DNA of 42,751 nt from positions 1 through 42,751 of the IMG/VR virus record IMGVR_UViG_3300035698_004386. One strand, written 5' to 3'. The notes below the pieces were generated by a model, which worked only from the letters and a program-made list of their open reading frames with translations, was not told where the DNA came from and did no database searches. The stretch comes from a virus. Below are positions 39,017-42,751 of this stretch, piece by piece. A program made the position numbers and the translations under genes. Within the stretch, counting starts at the first letter, position 1. Every line of letters begins with the position of its first letter.

Positions 39017-39597
39017 CCGATCCGGCGACATATACAATCCAAGAAGTGGTGAGAGATACCGACACGTCTACCAGCGTTCCCGGCACTTATCATAGATTTG
39101 GATACATTGGCGGCAAAACGTATGGATATCTTTTGGGTTTCCACGTTGCGGCGGGATCAAGCATAACCGTGTCAGACTTTACCATCTATTTGGCCGAGGT
39201 TGGGACGTTACCGGCGGGCGTAACAATTAAAAGCGCAATTTGGGCTACCGCCAATTTAGTAGTGCCGGTCGACGCAGCCGATTCTGTTAGTTCGGACACC
39301 TACGATACGAGTGATTCGTTTGATACTGACATATCATTTACGTTCAATGATGTTATACCGGCTGGCTACTATTTATGGATAGCCGTTTACGGGACAACCG
39401 TAGCCGCCGATGGCATATCCAACCATTTACAGATTGAAATGCACAATGCGGCTACGACCGACGCCTCCATTGATGCAAATTATAAGGCATATTACACACT
39501 CAGCGCGTCTGGAGCCATCGAGGGTAGTCCGGCTACTTGGACACAGTTGACGGAAACCTATGGATATGCAGGTCGATGGACAATAACGTACACATAA
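39013..39597 (+). CDS. Distal tail beta-sandwich protein, paralogue of the hub N-terminal domain
   Basis: The 194-residue protein starts at ATG 39013. It is beta-rich: YGYLLGFHVAAGSSITVSDF, IPAGYYLWIAVYGTT, then a HLQIEMHNAATTDASIDANY strand and WTQLTETYGYAGRW. The same order of elements forms the first 165 residues of the next gene product. The fold looks like a carbohydrate-binding beta sandwich, but no family is recognised. It is probably a tail-tip component. Confidence 0.6.
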   Translation: MTDPATYTIQEVVRDTDTSTSVPGTYHRFGYIGGKTYGYLLGFHVAAGSSITVSDFTIYLAEVGTLPAGVTIKSAIWATANLVVPVDAADSVSSDTYDTSDSFDTDISFTFNDVIPAGYYLWIAVYGTTVAADGISNHLQIEMHNAATTDASIDANYKAYYTLSASGAIEGSPATWTQLTETYGYAGRWTITYT

Positions 39598-39601
39598 TAT
39601 T

Positions 39602-41074
39602 ATGGCAACTTTAACAGCATCATATACCGCAAGTCAGAGAGAATCTTTTGTATTAAAAACAGAAGATGACGTGTACGGATACGCCCAAAAATACCAATGG
39701 GATCACGCGGTACGGATTGTTGGATTTCACATTGACCTCAGAGAGGTTGATGTTGGGGGCGAAACGTTTGACGTTAAGTGTACGTTACGCCTATCACGTC
39801 AAGGTGCGGCGGCGGCAACTAGCTCTGATGTTTATGATGAAACCGACACGTTCGTGCCTAGTATGTCGTTTGGATTCGACTATGATCTAGCCGCGTCAAC
39901 TGATATATGGGTGGCCATTCACACTGACGGCACATTGATTTCAAATATCCATTACTTAACAATAGATGCTGCTAATAGTGGCGATATCCCGACAGTGTTT
40001 CAGTCAAAAGCCGATAGCATCGACAACGCTACTCTCGATTCTTGGACGTTGATGACGGGAGCAAATGATTATTTCGGTAGCCTAGAAGCTCATACCGACT
40101 ACCCAGGATCAAGTATCACTGACGATATCAGGTCTATTTCTATCAGGTCGGGCATGAATGACGTTTCAGGCTCTATGACCGGCGCGACGTGTGACCTTGT
40201 GCTTGATGACCACGACGGCGATTACACAGTCCCCGACCCAGCCAATTCTTTTTGGAAATTGAACGCCAGGGTTAAAGTGGTCGCGACATATGACAGCGTT
40301 GACTATCCGTTATTTTTTGGAACCATTGACGAGGTGGTACCTGATTTGACAATAGGCGCCAAGCGATCAGTCCAAGTACATTGTAATTCATGGTTTGATC
40401 AATTTTCAGCACAAAGAGTTACCATTGGTGCGGGGTCGACGGCGCAGGATATAGTGGCAAATATGGGGCTGTTCAATGACTCTGAGGCTGACGTGGCGGA
40501 CGTAACGGACGAAATCACAGTAACCAATGAGGCCGCGTTGGCTGCACTCAGTAGGATTGTCAAGAATGGTGTTCACTATCATTACGTCGATGGCTCCGGC
40601 GTATACACAATGAAACCATATTCTTGGCTTGATGCGGCTGGCGTGGAAAATTATGCAGAGAAAACGCCAGACAGCGTGATAGTTGAGTTCAATAAAAATG
40701 ACTTATTCAATTACATCATAGTCACTAACGGAGCGGGGTCAGTTGTCGCCGCAGCCGGCACGAGCGTCGGAAACTATGGAATCAGGATGCTAGAGATTTC
40801 AGACACTGACATTGCGGACGGAGACCGGGCGACAATTGCAGCGCGTTACGCGTTGGCTAAGAGGAATCAGGTGAACTTGCCAACATTTGAATTTAACAAC
40901 CTTTATCCAGACGTGTTCGAAATAGACTTTGGAACGGTGATTCAATACACAAACAGTAGGCTGAGTTGGACTAACAAAAAGTTCATAGTGGTGCAAATAG
41001 AACGATCTATAACACCGCCGAGCGACCACGTTATAACTTTGGTTACGCGGGAATGGTTTGACATGACGCCATAG
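39602..41074 (+). CDS. Tail hub / distal tail protein
   Basis: This 490-residue protein starts at ATG 39602. Residues 1-165 repeat the beta domain of the gene before (RIVGFHIDLREVD, STDIWVAIHTDGT, SIDNATLDSWTLMTG). From 170 on, SGMNDVSGSMTGATCDLVLD, VQVHCNSWFDQFS and FNYIIVTNGAG follow the pattern of phage hub proteins related to gp27/Tal, which join the tube to fibres. The fused accessory domain probably contacts the host surface. Confidence 0.7.
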   Translation: MATLTASYTASQRESFVLKTEDDVYGYAQKYQWDHAVRIVGFHIDLREVDVGGETFDVKCTLRLSRQGAAAATSSDVYDETDTFVPSMSFGFDYDLAASTDIWVAIHTDGTLISNIHYLTIDAANSGDIPTVFQSKADSIDNATLDSWTLMTGANDYFGSLEAHTDYPGSSITDDIRSISIRSGMNDVSGSMTGATCDLVLDDHDGDYTVPDPANSFWKLNARVKVVATYDSVDYPLFFGTIDEVVPDLTIGAKRSVQVHCNSWFDQFSAQRVTIGAGSTAQDIVANMGLFNDSEADVADVTDEITVTNEAALAALSRIVKNGVHYHYVDGSGVYTMKPYSWLDAAGVENYAEKTPDSVIVEFNKNDLFNYIIVTNGAGSVVAAAGTSVGNYGIRMLEISDTDIADGDRATIAARYALAKRNQVNLPTFEFNNLYPDVFEIDFGTVIQYTNSRLSWTNKKFIVVQIERSITPPSDHVITLVTREWFDMTP

Positions 41075-41083
41075 GAGGTGAGT

Positions 41084-41560
41084 ATGAGGATTTTTAAGGT
41101 ATTTGTTTATGGAATGGCTGGCGCAGTTGTCGTGGTGATGTTGGGGATTATGTCCGTCTGGACGGCTGCAATGGCCGGGAGTCAAGGCGATCCAAACAAG
41201 CCCGCGAACAGTGAGGCTCAATCACGCACCCGCGACTTTGGCCCCATCCATATCCTAGTAGGCGTTGCCGCAAACGAATCCGATGGCGACACAGTGAACT
41301 TTCAGGGCGTGACTCAAAACACTATCGTGGCCCGCGACTCTGGCGGCACGTCGGTTATTACGCCACAGATCAAGCCCGCGCAAGGCAGCACGGTTTCAGC
41401 CACTGACTGGATACCATTAACCGCCATTACGTTGTCGGGCACCACGAGCGAGGTGTCGGCCTACCCGCAAATCAACGGCAATTACATGATGCGCTTTGTC
41501 GTTACGTCGTGCTCAAGTTGCGTGATTGACTTGTGGTGGTCTGGACAGCGGGAGAACTAA
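41084..41560 (+). CDS. Small tail-region protein with signal peptide
   Basis: The 158-residue protein starts at ATG 41084 after AGGAGG; GTG 41078 lies inside that site. Residues 1-31 (VYGMAGAVVVVMLGIMSVWT followed by AAMA) are a Sec signal peptide cut before GSQG. The mature chain is a beta protein ending with CSSC, which could form a disulfide outside the cytoplasm, and DLWWSGQREN. It lies between the hub and the fibre, also signal-bearing. Confidence 0.65.
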   Translation: MRIFKVFVYGMAGAVVVVMLGIMSVWTAAMAGSQGDPNKPANSEAQSRTRDFGPIHILVGVAANESDGDTVNFQGVTQNTIVARDSGGTSVITPQIKPAQGSTVSATDWIPLTAITLSGTTSEVSAYPQINGNYMMRFVVTSCSSCVIDLWWSGQREN

Positions 41561-42751
41561 ATGAAAAAAACAGCATTATGGAAAGGGGTCGCTTCGCTCA
41601 TTGCCATCGTTGTCGTTTGTTGGTCCGTGCCCGCGTGGGTGGGGGCTGGCGGATATGTCAACCATGGAGCAAGCGCCATACCCGAACCGCTCGTGGTCGA
41701 CGTGCTCACCGCCTCGACAATCAACGTGGCGAACGTAATCGCATCCGAGGAGTTGTCGAGCGCAAGCCTTGCAATAAGTGGCGGGTCGTCGCTCACCGGC
41801 TCAGTCATAACAGGAACTACACTAGCAGTTGGCGGGACTGTGACTGTGGCTAATGGCGCGTCGATTGAGAAAACGTTGGGCGTGGGTGGAGAGGTATCGT
41901 TTGGCAGCACGTTAACCGTTAGTGCCAATCTCGTGGCAACCGGGAGCCTCATATCTGGCGCTGGCGCTAATCTCGTGGCTTTCGGATCAGTAGCACAGAC
42001 CACTGAGTCGAATTATCTCGGAGCGTTTACCGCCCCGACGTCAAAGTTATTTACATTCACTGGGGCCACAAATCCAACCTTGTATGATAGTCTATTGCCA
42101 GACGCGGTTAACCCCACTATAAACATTTATTCGTCTACATTGTGGAACGTAGCTACGGACGAAAAGCTTTCTTTGACTCACGACGTAACCGACGGAGTAA
42201 TAACTACCGGGTCGGGAATGATCAAGCTTGACGCCGCGACTGGTGTGGCGAGGTCAACCGGTCGTATGGAGGCGAGGACAAGCTTTGATGTGCTCAGAGT
42301 TTTGTCCGGCGACTCGACAGAGGACGCTGATTTGCTTAGGTTGACGGATGGGAGCACGGTTGAAATGAAGTTCTGGTGGGATGACAACATCTTGACCACT
42401 AAATGCACATCTACATTCGACGCGCCGAACCTGAAAACGAACTCGATCAATGCAGCTGTGGCAGTGTATGGCGTCAAATTCTACCCGAATACATCTGGCG
42501 GACACATGCGGCTTGGCCCCCGGGGCGACGCTTACGACACGTACTTTGAGGACAAATCAGGGTACGTCAACGCGGCTATTGTCTCTGACCAGGGTACCTT
42601 CATCCTTGCAGGCTCGACAGGGGCAGCAGGCTCTGCGCTCACGGGTGCGCTTCACATTATGGACGGGATAGCAGGAACGCTTTACAGCACGATCAGTCAA
42701 AACGGCGACACTCTCCAAATCGGTGCGCTTCTAGGAAATAGCGTTACGGAA
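41561..42751 (+). CDS. Distal tail fibre protein with signal peptide, N-terminal part (continues at 1-862)
   Basis: This ORF starts at ATG 41561, right after the previous stop, and runs off the window. Because the genome is circular it continues at base 1 to the stop at 862, giving 641 residues. The first 29 (KKTALWKGVASLIAIVVVCW then SVPAWVGA) look like a Sec signal peptide. Next come short Gly/Ser/Thr strand repeats (LAVGGTVTVANG, LTVSANLVATGSLIS) as in beta-helix fibres. The middle is alpha/beta. The ORF is broken only by the way the contig was opened. Confidence 0.78.
   Translation, partial: MKKTALWKGVASLIAIVVVCWSVPAWVGAGGYVNHGASAIPEPLVVDVLTASTINVANVIASEELSSASLAISGGSSLTGSVITGTTLAVGGTVTVANGASIEKTLGVGGEVSFGSTLTVSANLVATGSLISGAGANLVAFGSVAQTTESNYLGAFTAPTSKLFTFTGATNPTLYDSLLPDAVNPTINIYSSTLWNVATDEKLSLTHDVTDGVITTGSGMIKLDAATGVARSTGRMEARTSFDVLRVLSGDSTEDADLLRLTDGSTVEMKFWWDDNILTTKCTSTFDAPNLKTNSINAAVAVYGVKFYPNTSGGHMRLGPRGDAYDTYFEDKSGYVNAAIVSDQGTFILAGSTGAAGSALTGALHIMDGIAGTLYSTISQNGDTLQIGALLGNSVTE
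42625..42751. repeat. Terminal direct repeat, right copy (assembly overlap)
   Basis: This segment is identical to bases 1-127 and duplicates codons of the fibre gene in the same frame. It should be counted once when the circle is closed. Confidence 0.93.

Noticed and set aside
1-42751. Lysogeny functions (integrase, attachment site, CI repressor)
   Set aside because: No integrase or recombinase motif was found and the only regulator is a short XRE protein. I therefore do not propose a temperate life style.

Overview
The window is the complete genome of a tailed phage from a metagenome-style assembly, cut open inside a gene. Bases 42625-42751 repeat bases 1-127 exactly, so the contig closes into a circle of 42,624 bp. 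The gene running off the right end (41561-42751) continues in the same frame at the left end (1-862). Every gene I can support is on the + strand, packed head to tail, often with ATGA stop/start overlaps and AGGAGG-type ribosome binding sites. I see no tRNA, integrase or CRISPR array, so the phage is probably strictly lytic. An HK97-fold capsid set, a tail tube, an 864-residue tape measure and no visible sheath point to a siphovirus. The host cannot be named. Sigma70-like promoters and signal peptides ending in A-x-A suggest a bacterium, probably Gram-negative.

Layout in circular order. (1) Packaging and head, 22438-33157: small and large terminase, portal, a MuF-like head protein fused to a zinc metallopeptidase-like domain, prohead protease, major capsid protein, a repetitive secreted-looking fibre-like protein, and a connector. 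(2) Tail, 33157-42751 and on to 862: completion and terminator proteins, tail tube, tail assembly chaperone with a second overlapping frame, tape measure, two proteins sharing a beta-rich domain, and distal fibre proteins. (3) Lysis and counter-defence, 917-2816: membrane proteins, an M15 peptidase endolysin, and a protein resembling the Acb2/Tad1 cyclic-nucleotide sponges. (4) A 676-bp control region, 2817-3492: terminator, promoter, a candidate structured RNA of about 290 nt with its own terminator, CCAATT repeats beside an AT-rich stretch (candidate origin), and an early promoter. (5) Early and replication genes, 3493-22406: many very small Cys-pair proteins, an XRE-type regulator, ERF recombinase, SSB, a C5-cytosine methyltransferase overlapping an ERCC4-family nuclease, a DnaD-like replication protein with an in-gene hexamer repeat, a possible helicase loader, a phage beta clamp and a ParB-like protein.

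The phage appears to supply recombination, clamp and replication-initiation functions and to borrow the host polymerase. Six promoters with an exact TTGACA box divide the genome, several of them overlapping stop codons. The items most worth a second look are the two candidate noncoding RNAs (2926-3218 and 13447-13577, the second with an 8-base loop-to-5'-end complementarity), the MuF-metallopeptidase fusion, the Acb2-like gene in the lysis block, and Sec signal peptides on three apparent virion proteins.
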